Origin: Lactifluus volemus
Lineage: Eukaryota; Basidiomycota; Agaricomycetes; Russulales; Russulaceae
DNA length: 64,000 bases
Direction of reading: 5' to 3'
Assembly: GCA_022376515.1 (NCBI GenBank)
Contig: WTXI01000039.1
Span: 1-64,000 of the forward strand
Below, one piece after another: positions 46,384 to 58,138 of the stretch. Positions within the stretch are counted from its first letter, which is position 1. Each line of letters opens with the position of its first letter. The notes beneath the pieces are model-generated. The model was not told where the DNA came from. It searched no databases and saw only the letters and a list, made by a program, of their open reading frames with translations. The position numbers and the translations under genes are program-made.

Positions 46384-46610
46384 CATTGCCAGATTTAATG
46401 TGGAACGCTCGCAATGTTGCAGCGTTGCTTATTTCTTTATTATCTAGCCGCACCGGGCCGCCAGTGTCAGTGACGCGAGACGCGAGGGCTGGCACGTAGC
46501 AGTCCTCGGGTCGGGCCGTCCGACACTTATCGACGCGTCGGGCGACGCCTGGGGTAGCCTCGAGCCGGCCCGTTTACTTAGGATCTTCGATCCTAAGCAG
46601 TAGTCAGTTA
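46384..46610 (+). repeat. 3' module of the transposon, copy 2
   Basis: Second copy of the module after the accessory gene, shorter than the first. It keeps AACGCTCGCAATGTTGCAGC, the GACGCGTCGGGCGACGCCTG run and a 9 bp stem with a TTC loop (46577-46597). The GCGAGAC microsatellite is reduced. Confidence 0.75.
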
Positions 46611-46855
46611 ATATATCGCACAGATGTATTTAATTCAAGTGTGAATCAATCATTTACTATGGTAAGGCGACCACTAGGGCCGCCTTACAATGCGTCACTC
46701 ATAGATGCATGTAGACACGTGCGATAAATCTAATCATAGCCCGATTAATCAAAATCGAATCCGTGCATTAAGATACCCATTTCGGCAATGAAATCTACTT
46801 AGAAAAGATGCACACCCCAACGCGTTTGCATCCCCATCTTTTCATCTTCTTCACA

Positions 46856-48828
46856 ATGTCTCTCATGGACGTCGACGGGCCCTATACACTGTCCGACTCT
46901 GATCTGGAGTCTCTATCATCTACGGACTCAAGTGTCCGTGATCTGTCTGGGTCGACATCCGCCTACAACCCCTTCCTCTCTAGCGGCCAGAATACTGAGC
47001 TTATGCGTGCCACCCATTCTGACCTCATGGCTGCCCGTAATAGCGCCTACCTCCGGGTCTGGGAAAAGTACAGACAAGAAAAAATACGTGCGGACACTTT
47101 ACAGTACGAATCGCACTTGCTCAGTCGCACAGGCAACCTAGCTCACAACACTATAACTTGAAGGGGATCTTTTAAATCCCTTGTAGAGGCCATACAGCAC
47201 GGAAGCAATCCAATTCAGCCGAGCCAGGCTACTGAGACTCAAGCGGCCGAGCTGAGGCCATTAAACCACCGGGACTACCCAAACATCCATTATTGGTATG
47301 AAGAAGATTATAACGACGAGCTACGCGCACGCCGCGCCCTGGTTAACCAAAGTGAAGAGTCCGAGCGGCCTGGGCGCGGACCAAAACGCGCCAACGAGGG
47401 CGAGAACGTGATGTGCTGGTATCTTGAGGACGACTCAGGAAGGATGCTGACCCCCCGCGAAGTGAAATCTATACGGAAATCAGCTCGGCGTATCTGGCGT
47501 GTTTTCTACGAGGAATCATCCGGAACACTGCCGAGCCCATGGGGGCGTGTACACTTACAAATTCAATCCAGATTCTACGAAGAAATAGAATCTAAATATC
47601 CTATCCTCCGTTTGTGCCATGCACACTGGAAGGCATGCAAACTCTGCACGCAAGGATATTCGCAATGGTACGCATCACACACCAAACCAAAGAAATCCCC
47701 CAAGAATGAACAAGTCGAAGCAACGTCGTCGGAGGTGGATCCAGTACGTCCAGCCAAGAGATCAATAGACAATCCAGTCCCAGCGCCTCTAAGCAAGAGA
47801 GCGAGAGGTATCTCAATGATTCTCATTCATAATTCCCTAACTAATGTAATCCAGACGACACGGGCCCGGTAGCACGCCCTCCGAGTCCTTCCCCCACCCC
47901 GCCGCTCACGCAGCAAGAGTGTAACAACGCCCTCGCTTCTACGGCTCCCCCCAATACTGCTCTGGAGGAGATCGACACTTCACACACTCCATGCAATGGC
48001 AGCAATGAAGGTACATCTACTAGGCCGACTGAACGGCTGGTACGTTGATATACACTCGTACTGTACACCTGCACTCACATACTAACTCCGTGTCGCGATA
48101 GACATTGCGCGTGCCTAACCCACTGTAAGTAATGTATTCTCATTAGACAATGACATACTTACATCACTCGATCAGTGCTTCTGTCACACGACGTGAGGCA
48201 GCGATCAGGACCCCCACCATGCATCTCGCCCCACCGATGCAAGGCGTCCACAACGAGCTCGCCCCACCCCTGACTCACATGCAATGCGCACCGGCGCCGG
48301 ACATTCCTATGCAACCACGCATAGATGCTGCGCCGATCCCCATAGACCCAGTTCTGACATCGACTCCGGATGGTGAGTTGCGATATTCTGCGCCCCATTC
48401 AGTGGCACTGACACGGAGACAGTGCCGGAGGTGCAGAGCAGCGTGCAATTAGTGTCGAATCAGGCCAACAATGGAAATACCATCAACTCTACTTCCGCTA
48501 ACTCCACAGCGCCAAAGAGGACAATCCCTATGCGCCCAAACAACTCCATATCAGCGCGGTGAGTGTATCAACCAGACTCAACATCTTGGAATGATAAGAT
48601 CACACAGATCACAGTAATCTCTTCGCGATCGAGTACCTTAAGGATCACCCGACCATTACGCGAGACGAATTCGGCAAAGTCTGGAACAGTTTGGACGTGG
48701 AAACTGTCACGGTAAGTGTCATATATGTATGGTACGCGTGATCTCTAATCGTAACATGTATACAGCGCTACAAGCAACTGGAACTCGAGAGAAAGCAAGA
48801 AAAGAAAGGCAAATCGAACAGAAAGTGA
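46856..48828 (+). CDS. Second transposon accessory gene, multi-exon
   Basis: The likely start is MSLMDVDGPYTLSDSDLESL at 46856. A second exon starts at about 47187 and runs to 47807 with the most protein-like part (MLTPREVKSIRKSARRIWRV, YPILRLCHAHWKACKLCTQG). This conserved tryptophan-, cysteine- and histidine-containing block is the type found in proteins carried by basidiomycete DNA transposons. Later exons follow introns at 47808-47854 and several others up to a basic C-terminus (QLELERKQEKKGKSNRK) with its stop at 48826. PxP-rich linkers separate them. The first splice donor is uncertain. The function is unknown; the basic tail and helix-like FAIEYLKDHPTITRDEFGKV are compatible with nuclear or DNA-associated action. 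Confidence 0.55.
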
Positions 48829-49010
48829 TAAAGGTAAGCACAGTGCTATTATCCCTCGCTTCACGCACCAACGATCTTGGCCTTCCGACTTAGAAATGAT
48901 TCGCAATGGGCCGGCCCGATCGGGCGAGGTGATCGTGATGTAATAATAAAATCGCGAACGGATTCGATTGTGTAATTCCCCAGTAAATATGAAATAAATG
49001 AATATCGATT

Positions 49011-49245
49011 GAATTCGACCCAATTTGATCTGATTTGAACGCGTAATCAATTGGATTCGATCTGATTCAATCTACCAATCAATTGAATTCGACCCAATTT
49101 GATCTGATTTGAACGCGTAATCAATTGGATTCGATCTGATTCAATCTACCAATCAATTGAATTCGATCCAGTTTGATCTGATTTGAATGGGTAATCAATT
49201 GGATTCGATCTGATTCAATCTACCAATCAATTGAATTCGATCCGA
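49011..49245. repeat. Right subterminal satellite, 74 bp period
   Basis: GAATTCGA-CCA-TTTGATCTG recurs at 49011, 49085 and 49159, with a partial unit from 49233. The remaining sequence to the right end (to 49399) is rich in AATTCGAT and ATTTACTTTAATTTACTT. It differs in unit length from the left array. Confidence 0.85.
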
Positions 49246-49843
49246 TTAAACCGAGTATTCAATTGAATTTGAGCGTATTTAATTGTATTCGATCTCAGAT
49301 TGAATTCAATCACAAATAGTCTCACATATTGATAAAAATCGAATTGATTCAATTTACTTTAATTTACTTTAATTTACTTAAATCGACTTTTGACTGGGGT
49401 TCATCTTGTAAAGACATAATCAACCTTTGCTTCTAACGTAACGGGAGTTTCCGGTATAACTTGTGGCTGGTAATTCAACGCGGGCGGCGTTGAGTCAGCA
49501 GGTGACCAAACCTCCGGGCCTTGCGCCATAGCCGTCGGTAGCGACGGACAATCGCGAAGAAACGTAGTAAGTTGGCTAGATGCCAGGCCTGTTTCTATCG
49601 GTTCTTCTTGCTGCTCTCAGGCTCCCAGGCCAATCCCGCGGCCCGCCAAAGCGTGGCTGATTGTGTGTGGACTGAACGTGATCGCAATGACGAAGTGTCA
49701 GTCCACAATTCGCTTGCTCCGCATTTGTGGCTTGGTCTCTGGGCAACTGTATTTATGACAGACCAAGTGACAGAGTTTTACAATTTCATAGCACTCGTCT
49801 AGCAAAAACCTGGCCATTCATTTCTCACTCCTTGATATCACTC

Positions 49844-50378
49844 ATGCAAGCTTTCGTGAACCCATTCGCATCTGATGCGATTCAGCGGGTCCCTCTCACC
49901 TACGAAAACATGAGCATGCTGGAACGGGAGTGCGATGTGCCACCCGAAGAGTACGAGGCGCTCCTCATCTTTTGCGGTTGGTACCTCAGCCTTCTGATCC
50001 TCCACTATTCTGACTTCGTCATCCTTTGTACCTCTGTACGTCTACAAAGCTGGCGCGCCAATCCCTGATCCCCATGAGTTTGCCTATACAACGACCATTG
50101 AGCAGCTCCTGAACGTCCACACCGCTCTGTGCGAACTCTTTGAAAGAAAGGAGAGCGAGATTTCTGCGCTCGAGGAAGATGTAGTCATTTCAACGTTGGA
50201 CTTGGAGGAGGCCCTGGCCAGGGATCCGGAACTCCCCAAAGATGATGAGGCCAGGTTTTTGTACAAGATGTGCAACTCTGGGGAAAGAAGACTGTTGCAT
50301 CGGACCTGGTCAGAGCAGTGCGACCTCGTCTTGCGGATCCTAGGTGCTTTCATGGACGAGGGTTTTGAAATCTCGTAG
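49844..50378 (+). CDS. Uncharacterised acidic protein, 153 aa
   Basis: Two exons (49844-49976 and 50050-50378) join in frame across a 73 bp intron (GTTGGT to AAAG). The start is MQAFVNPFASDAIQRVPLTY. The second exon encodes a helical acidic stretch (LFERKESEISALEEDVVIST, LEEALARDPELPKDDEARFL) and ends ILGAFMDEGFEIS. There is no signal peptide or membrane segment. I do not recognise a family. It lies 440 bases right of the transposon, with no close partner. Upstream exons at 49572-49800 are possible but unsupported. Confidence 0.55.
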
Positions 50379-52555
50379 AATGACGACCAATGTACCGTTG
50401 AGGAGGGGAGCGATGGCGCGTACTAAACCTAAACTCATGTCACCTACTAGTCACTCACACATTCCTATACATACCGTATGTAGATTATGATTTCCCGAGC
50501 GTATCTGCACCTTTTTAAAATACCCTAATGCTTAGTCGGGCGTGTCAAACATCGTGTGCGCTCCTGGTTATAAGGTCAGTCTTCAATAGAGTCTCAGCTT
50601 GCGTTGTGAAGTACCAGATCATGACTGATTCAATGGTGACTCTAAATTCTGGAGCCCCAAGAAATACGTCTGCAGCTACGGCCTGTGCATGTTGGTGCAG
50701 TTATTATTTTGTATCCGACTCGGAACTCGGGCTCTGTCACAGTGAAGCACAACAGAGACACTCGAGCGGTCGACTAGAGTAAGCACGAAAGAGATAGAAG
50801 CTTCGCCTCTTCCAGCCAAAGCCAAAACATAGATGAAACACCCCCGCGTATGCCAGCGGTTGTAAGGTATCGTACGTACTAGGCTATGACGTGAAAGTAC
50901 AAAGCACGTGACTACACACTATAGTCACGCCACCAGATTATATAATCGCTTCGAGGCTGAGGGGGCTCCCTGCACAATTCATCTTGCAATTCATCATCGC
51001 CAGTACTAGTAATACATACTGCTGAACCTAGGTGTGTACAGTGGCCACCCTCAGGAAGGGTTGAGGGACACTCTAAGTATTGGCGGCCGCCATGCCGTAA
51101 GTTCAGTTTCGAGAATAAACTCCGCCAGCTAAGTTTACGGTGGCGAACTCAGAAGCGCGCGCCTGCCCTCGGCTGTCATCAATGCTTTGGGCCTTTTCTA
51201 ACTTAGGCGAGCCTAATTTGTTCGGGTTCGTTGTGCTACAGTGTGCAGCCGTGTGAGTGAACCGTGTTTTTGTCATCAGTGAAATGTTTTGTGCCTTTTT
51301 TTAGCTAGTACTGGAGTGTTCTAGTCATTCTTCGTTTCAAGATTGGGCACAGGCCCAGGTCCCGCGGTGCGCTTTTTCCTGAATAAAGTTTTCGCTCTTA
51401 CGGATTAGAGCAAACATGGTGTTGAGTGGCATACGAGATGGAGGTGGTGTCCGATGAAATTGAAGAAATCTCCGCCTCGCGTGTCCAATCGAATTCCCAG
51501 TCTCACGTCGATGTCCCTCGTCCGTTCAATTAGGAATTCCACCCCTTGTTCAACTCCACGCGCCCTTCCGTGAAACAATTTTTTGTCTCGCTATTGCTCT
51601 CGCTACGAGGATGTGATTCGTCTTACATGTACTTTAAAATGGCTCAGCTTCAGGGATAAATACCCTATCTTGTTCCCTGCTCTGTCATCGAACACTTCGT
51701 TTCTCGTCAAAGTTTCCCTCATCATAGTTCTAGCTTATCTTCGTAGTCCCCCCTCACTGGCGCCTTTTCCTCTCGCTCTACTACTTTCTCATGAGAAACG
51801 GCCACTACCTTGCAAAAAGATGGGGTCAAATGGATGTAGTGAGCAAAACGCGATGTCCATTAGAAAACCACGTTGACGCATCAAGTATAGGCTAGCCTGC
51901 TTTCCCTCGGCCCGGAAACGCATTCTCAGCCGGGCTATCTCATGCACAGATGGTGTCAACAGGTTTTTCGAATAGTGATTTTAAGGAAGACCTCTAGGAT
52001 CCAACTTTTTCTGGTGGAAACTGGAAAGGCTGTGGTGGTGTCTTTCGATAGGGAAGACATGCCTATCAAGATGCCTATTCACGGTGGCTCGGTGATTTCC
52101 TCTCGGCGTATTGTTGAGATCGCACCCTCCTGCGGTGCTGTATTCTTCGGAGTTCGGCAGCTGGTCAATCCCGGACTAAGTCACATATGTGCCCTTTTTT
52201 TCTATGATAATGAGCGCCTTAACAACCTGTATATTCACCTCTCTCTAAAGTTTGAGACCAGGGGATTAAGCCGCCGGCATACCAGGCCTGGCGTCGAGCT
52301 TGGTAATTGAGGGGCTCTAGTTGTCTGTATGGGGCACCTTCGGCCCTTCCCAGCGTCGGAGATCATCCTGATGGTATCACTTGACACTTGGCATTACTTA
52401 TGGGAAGGACTGGAAATTATGAAAAGGTACAACCTGGTAATCACCGCCTCCAAGCTCGTGGAATTTCCCTAAAGAGGAACTCGCCCACTTGATGGAGAGC
52501 GGTGGGACGGCTTGGAAATAATTGATAGCAAGATAGGGTAAGTCAGTACATCAGG
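50379..52555. other. Gene-poor stretch with a possible solo LTR
   Basis: No protein gene is supported. About 50862-51040 resembles a fungal LTR: it begins TGTAAGG, has TATATAATCGC near 50939, then TTCATCTTGCAATTCATCATC, and ends GTGTGTACA. Flanking bases (GCGGT left, GTGGC right) do not form a clean duplication. The frames at 51583-51876 and 51942-52310 have no recognisable content. Confidence 0.35.
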
Positions 52556-53695
52556 CTGTATCACATCGCAAACTAGTCATCTGTTACAGATTAAAATCTA
52601 TCATGAATCCATTGTGGCGCTTCCCAGGCACGCCTTCATCCAATCCCCACTACTGTAATTAGGCTTTAAAATTTATCTCGACCTTCTATCAAAATACTCA
52701 AACGTGGCTATGTGGGCCTTACTGCGTCGCTGGGGACACCACGCCGCCGCCAGTTCCTAGGCAAGGTACGGTCTGAGCCAGCTCCGATCTATGCGCCTCC
52801 TCGAGCGCTGTTCTTGAAACATGACTGCCAGTGGCCCCGCCCACGGTGACGCCAGAAATATACAGAGCTAAACAGAAAATAGGGCAAGCACTTGTACGAT
52901 CGAGTTTGCGTATATGGCGATACTTCCCCTTGTTCTTTACGGGTCCTTGCACCGCAGTTTGTCGGGGTCAAAGCAAATTCAATGGATGCCACACCTGGTG
53001 GAAAGACCGCCTCTTACTAGTACGGTATCCGAGACTCGGACAGGGTACGAAAGTTTACAACAACAGTTAAGAACGACGAATACCTGGAGGAGTGAACCCC
53101 TAACCCCCGCTTATATCCACGCATGGGAACAAGCGATAACGACGCAGATAACAGCATCGATAAAATAGTTGGAATTAGTTGGAGTTGGGTCAGGTTGGGC
53201 GCTTATCGCACAGCAAGGCCAAGCAGCACAGGCTCCACACCATCCTTGCTCTAGTTGACTTACTCACGTCTTCTGTTACTGCTTTTTCAGAAGGAGCTAC
53301 CGTACTGGGGATAAACGTGGCCAGAATAATATAGCATCAGTTGGCAAAGGTTAAACCGACGGTAGAGTTGAAGTCGAAAGACGGTGATATTTGTTCTTCA
53401 ATTTAATGACGAAGTAATAAACATACACATAAGTTGTGGCCAGCAATTGAGAGTCCTTCGACCACGTCCGCAGTCATATCCACAAGCAAGGCTGTTCGTT
53501 GTGGAGCGGAGGCCTCGAGAGCGGTAGGCTCAGAGAGCAGGTCCTCACGTTCGTCCTTTGACGGTCGCGGCTGCGAACGGATGTCTTGAGTATTCGTTGG
53601 CCCATCCGAATGCCCCATACATTCATTTGGAAAACTGTTCCTTAAGGATGAGGCGAAGCCAGGTGGCACGCTCCCAACGCGGTGGGACGAAGTCC

Positions 53696-53705
53696 TATAA
53701 AATGA
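53696..53705 (+). promoter_or_regulatory. TATA box upstream of the 53-aa candidate gene
   Basis: TATAAAATGATGAG starts at 53696, 76 bases before the ATG at 53772, a usual spacing for a fungal TATA-type promoter. The same box is conserved at 14311 in the duplicate. Confidence 0.5.
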
Positions 53706-53771
53706 TGAGAAGACCCTACTGAGAGAAGTATCACTCCTACCAAAGTACATTCTCATCTCATATCTACTCCG

Positions 53772-53933
53772 ATGTCGAATTGGGCCACGGACGAACTCTG
53801 GGACCTTGCGTTCTCAAACGTCGGGAGGAAAGGCGGTATGCGCAAGAGCAATAGCGACGTCTCCTTTGCAATCCAAGCCATCAGTGGGATTGCACCAGTT
53901 GCTCATGGGTCAAGCTACACTGCAGGTGTGTGA
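53772..53933 (+). CDS. Candidate 53-aa peptide or first exon
   Basis: The frame reads MSNWATDELWDLAFSNVGRK, then GGMRKSNSDVSF and IAPVAHGSSYTAGV before TGA. The final codons overlap a possible donor (CAG then GTGTGTGAC), so it may be the first exon of a longer gene whose next exon I could not fix. Substitutions against the copy at 14388 are few. No family is recognised. The well-placed TATA box supports transcription. Confidence 0.4.
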   Translation: MSNWATDELWDLAFSNVGRKGGMRKSNSDVSFAIQAISGIAPVAHGSSYTAGV

Positions 53934-54804
53934 CAACTCGTAGAATGAAAGATGGCAGCAGCTCTGAACTCTGGTGCCCATGGGTCCTAAAGCAACAGCC
54001 ACCAGCAACAGTGCAGCTAGACCCAGTTCCCAATGGAGGACGACCAACATCTCGGCACCACGGTACTCGGACTACCCTGCATCTCATGGGGTCCCCGGGC
54101 GCCGGGCACGCGCGAGGCCTGGCTCTAACCAGCCGTGGAGAGCAAGTGGACACCCTTATCACTGGGTGTCACGATAATCGTGCTCATACATGCCAAAAAT
54201 CCATTACATTTGTCGTCATCCGAGGCATATTTGCGAATACAAGAAAACCAACAACTTTTCGGTATCGAGATCGTCGAAAAACAGAGGCTCCATCACGACC
54301 GACTGATTTAGAACACCAAGCAACATAGTAACCCAGAAAAAGTGCAAGCAGAAATAAGGGTGAAACTTATGGTAAGATTCGAGTCATAGCGAGGTTTTCG
54401 TGCGAAATTGACATGCCAAACGAAAGGATGCTAGTTTCGAACACGCAAATCCATTAGGTCTCGTTTCCTGATAAAGTTTACCCAGAGTCGAAGGAGGAAA
54501 GCGGATCAAATAGTGAGGTCAGACCAAGTCACGTCAACGTGAGTGTAACAGGCTTCTTGCCCATTCGTTGACATTAACAAACAAGTAGACGCTTGGCGTA
54601 GTTATTGTTGCATCGACGCTGAATAGAAGCATGTACTTGTGACAACTTAGAGAGACATGAATAGAATAGCTTGCGCGTCGATGTGGCTCCGTATGTGGAG
54701 TGGTTGAGAACACGAGGACGCTATGTCACGGGATCGTGAGCACAAAAGGACTAACTGGGGTGTCGTTACTGCTGCGTGTGGCAAAAGCCGCCAAATTGAC
54801 CCCC

Positions 54805-57691
54805 ATGGCTTCCTCACCTTTGATGAAGTCTGATTTCGACGGATACTATGCGCAACTCCAAACATCTGCTCTCAAGGCGACTAAAAATGCAGCGGGACTC
54901 CCCTCTGATTTGGCGTTCCACAGATCTGTGGATTCAGACCTTGCGAAGGAGCTGGAGACTTGTTCGAATAAAGTCGTATCCATCACAAACATGCTCCTTT
55001 CCCTGACGTCGACAATTGGAAGCTCCAAGATCGCCAAAGGAAAGGGCAAGGCCCATCTGCGGGATGAGGATGACTTCCTTGACCGTTTTGGTAGCCTGAT
55101 CGTCGAGCCGATGGACCAATTACTAGAGCGCGCAGTGCGTAGTGTACCATGTCCTTTCATCTTGCTCTCATCTAAACCAGGATATTGCGCTCGACCGATT
55201 CTCTGGAAGGATGAAAGCCCCTGCCATTGCTATTAAAGTCCAAGAGCCCAAAAAGCGCGCTGTTCCGCCCGACCGTCAGGGTCCTGTAACACAACATGCA
55301 TCACACATCGCGAAGCCGCAGCTCCTCTTCAAAAGAAAGGCCAATAATGCGATTGGCCTCCCGTGGTCCCCCACTTTAAGACACAAATTCAACGCGCAGG
55401 TGCCATTAGGGTATACTTTTCAACCAGAGAGCGATGGAGAACATGCGGACGGTGTCTTGTACGTTATTCTTGATCATTGTAACTCAACGATTTAATTTTG
55501 TCGAACTACGCAGGGCCCCCCATCCTTACCGTTACGAAATCAATAACCTGTCTTATCCTACTCACATGTTTCAATCGCAAACTCCGATCCCGTATAAATC
55601 CTTTGAAGAAACCCCATTCACTTGGGTGTCAACTCCTGCCCAGCTCTCAGAGCTCATAGACAAGCTCCGCAGAGCCAGAGAAATCGCAGTCGACCTGGAA
55701 TATCACAGCTATCGTACTTACAGAGGCTTCGTATGTCTTATGCAAATCAGCACACGCGAAGAGGATTGGATCATAGACCCATTTGAGCTACGTGATGAGC
55801 TAGAAGACCTAAATGAGGTTTTCACTAACCCGAATATTGTCAAGGCATGTTGATCCCTGATACAGCCCTCATTCCCGCTAACGAGTTGTAGGTCCTTCAT
55901 GGTGCCGATAGCGATGTTGTTTGGCTCCAGCAAGATTTCAACCTGTATCTAGTGAACGTGTTTGACACCTTCCATGCCTCGAAGGTTCTAGATTTCCCTC
56001 GACATGGACTTGCTACGCTGCTTGAAATGTACTGCGACTTTTCTCCAGATAAGCGATATCAGCTCGCAGATTGGCGAATTCGGTATGTTTTATGATATGA
56101 ATGAACTGAATCACCCTCTAACGCGGGTTTTCAGGCCATTACCTGATGAGATGCTCAAATATGCCCGGGCAGACACTCATTTCCTTCTCAATGTATACGA
56201 CAACTTACGAAACGCTCTCCTTGATCGCGCCGTCTCGCGTGCTGCTTCGCCCACAAGCCGTGCCGGCTCTCCTACAACACCAGATTGGTTCGTGAGAGAG
56301 GTGCTCTCACGCTCTGCTGATACTTCCCTTCGTGTATATTCTCCCGAGTCTTATGATGCGGAGGGAGGAACTGGGCTAAATGGATGGGACACACTTGCGC
56401 GCAGGTGGAACAAGCCGACACTCGGTGTTGATGGCGCGCCTAGTGTACATCGCGAGGTCTTTCGTGCTGTACACATATGGCGAGATAATGTGGCGCGCGA
56501 AGAGGATGAGAGCACCGGGTAATACCCTTTTCCTTGCCGAGTGTGAACAGGTGTCTCACTTGTATTCCAGATATGTTCTGTCAAACCGCCTTTTGTTCAA
56601 GCTGGCAGAGCAGCCGCCGGCGGATATGGCTGGTCTGCTCCATGCGTTCTCGTCTACACCGCCTGTGGTGAGAAGGCGTGCTAAGGACCTACTCGACGTC
56701 ATTCGTAGTGCTGTGAAGAAGGGGTTGAGCGATGTTGTCGAGAAACCTAGAAAACCCCCTCATTCGGTATCTTCAGAGCGCATTTCGGAATCAGACAAGA
56801 TGGATGTCGATATTTTGCAGGTGGACAAAGTCTCACTTCCTCCACAATCCTCATTATGGTCTCGTAACAAAGCACTTCCGACAGCAGCAACCTCGTCGCT
56901 GTTCGGCACCCCGATGCTGGGGTCCTCTCGTCTGCCCATATACTCAACTCCCTACAGCTCACTTTTCGGCTCTGTACCTCCCTCCACGATGCCAACTGTC
57001 GTTCCTTCGACTCGGTTCCAAGATGTTGTGAAAAAAATCCATAGCGCCCTGGTGGTTGCACCAACTTTACCTACAGTATGAGCGTTATTTACATTCTATA
57101 CGTTGCAGCTCTTCATCATCCTTACAGGTCCCTCACATGGAAGTCCCCTCCATTGAGGTCGACGACATATCTACAACGAGCCCTGTTACCGACGGAGCAA
57201 TGGCAGAGATCGCATTTGTTCCCGCTCCTCTCAGACAAGCAGCCAAAACTGACGTCATCGACGACACGATAATCGTTGTTGGACAACGCCAAAAGAAGCG
57301 CAAACGTACCAAAACGGCAGGAGTTGGCAGCGAAGGCGGCTCAGAAAAGTCTTCCACACCAGTGGCGAAGGCCAAAGCAGATCCAGATGTAGTTCCTTTC
57401 GACTTTTCGAGCGCCCCAAATATCTTGGACGATTCACTGGGCAACAACGAAAGCGAGCAAGAAGAAACTGGACGGGCTGGGAAGAGGAAACGTCTGAAGA
57501 AAGGATCTGGTATGAGGCGTTTGATTTTGTTACTATCAACCCGGGATCTTACTGATTATATTGCGGGGATCGTTCTGGGTTCACGCTTTGTCACGATAGG
57601 TACCGCATTGGAACGGGGGAGCTTCCCGGGGCCGCCAAAGGACCGGAGGGAGATCAGAAGTGGGAATGTGACGCACACGTTCCGGCCATAG
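54805..57691 (+). CDS. rrp6: Nuclear exosome 3'-5' exoribonuclease Rrp6/EXOSC10
   Basis: Eight exons are predicted: 54805-55134, 55181-55458, 55514-55844, 55892-56082, 56135-56518, 56571-57075, 57128-57509 and 57600-57691. All are in frame and give 830 aa, usual for the family. The N-terminal PMC2NT region starts [20 protein letters not shown]. The DEDDy nuclease shows Exo I ([17 protein letters not shown]), Exo II ([13 protein letters not shown]... NVFDTFHAS) and Exo III ([10 protein letters not shown]), carrying the catalytic Asp, Glu, Asp and Asp/Tyr residues. An HRDC-like segment follows ([31 protein letters not shown]). The basic C-terminal tail ([19 protein letters not shown]) ends [11 protein letters not shown]. 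It processes and degrades nuclear RNAs with the core exosome. Intron 3 (55845-55891) uses a GC donor (GCATGT). The last intron (90 bp) is a multiple of three with no stop, so retention would only add residues. Confidence 0.93.
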
Positions 57692-58138
57692 ACGAGCGGA
57701 ATCCTACTTCTTCTGTGCTCTATAGGTGTTAGGACTAGATGTGGATGCTGCATCGTTCCACGTTTGAGACCTATAATCTGCTATCTTTCTCGCGTCGCAG
57801 AAAATAATTGAGTTGGCCGTACACCGCAGTATCGTGTGAACTTTGAACGTGACTGGGCGAGGTCAAGTCACAGCTCATCGTCTGCCACGCTTGGTCAAGG
57901 TACCCACCACGATACGCTGGCGCCAATGATAGGAAGACATCTTTCGTTGATTATCAAAACCGTAACTTATTAATAACGCTAGTGCTAGTTACCACTACCG
58001 CAGGCTGTTGAATGACCAGCACATCAATTTACTGAAAAACCACTTCCAGAGAGCCATCTCGCACGATAGTCAAGAGACTCTGGAAGGGGGAAATGAAGGA
58101 GATTTGACGAGAACTCAGGGATACCACTTTTCAAAATT
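57692..58138. other. Intergenic region after rrp6
   Basis: Nothing gene-like is visible. It should contain the rrp6 3' UTR. Confidence 0.6.

Larger units (their letters stand above)
40957..49399 (+). mobile_element. Plavaka/CACTA-like DNA transposon, 8443 bp, complete ends
   Basis: The left end begins CCCCAGTGAAAAGTCGATTT and the right end is its inverted match with one G/C difference over the first 28 bases or so. Both ends are flanked by TTCAT (40952-40956 and 49400-49404), a 5 bp target duplication. Subterminal satellites lie inside each end. Three transcription units on the plus strand encode a tnp2-type transposase (41414-44746) and two accessory proteins (45558-46325 and 46856-48828). 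Plavaka is a basidiomycete group of CMC-superfamily elements defined by this transposase type. Assignment rests on transposase motifs and the ends. The transposase is broken, so this copy is probably not autonomous now. Confidence 0.85.
52556..54760. repeat. Module Z, copy 2: rrp6-proximal block shared with the NLR array
   Basis: Matches 13651-15400 in order over about 2 kb, including the promoter-like TATAAAATGATGAG, and ends only 45 bases before the rrp6 start codon. This copy includes an extra stretch (about 53280-53640) absent from the array copy. Either the array captured the rrp6 upstream region or the block was inserted at both places. Confidence 0.75.

Noticed and set aside
40957..49399. 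A TET/JBP oxygenase cargo as in some KDZ elements
   Set aside because: No HxD iron-binding or oxygenase motifs were found in either accessory protein, and the transposase is of tnp2/Plavaka type, not KDZ.
51583..52310. Open frames of about 100-120 codons
   Set aside because: No family resemblance, no splice-consistent context, and composition like the surrounding non-coding DNA.
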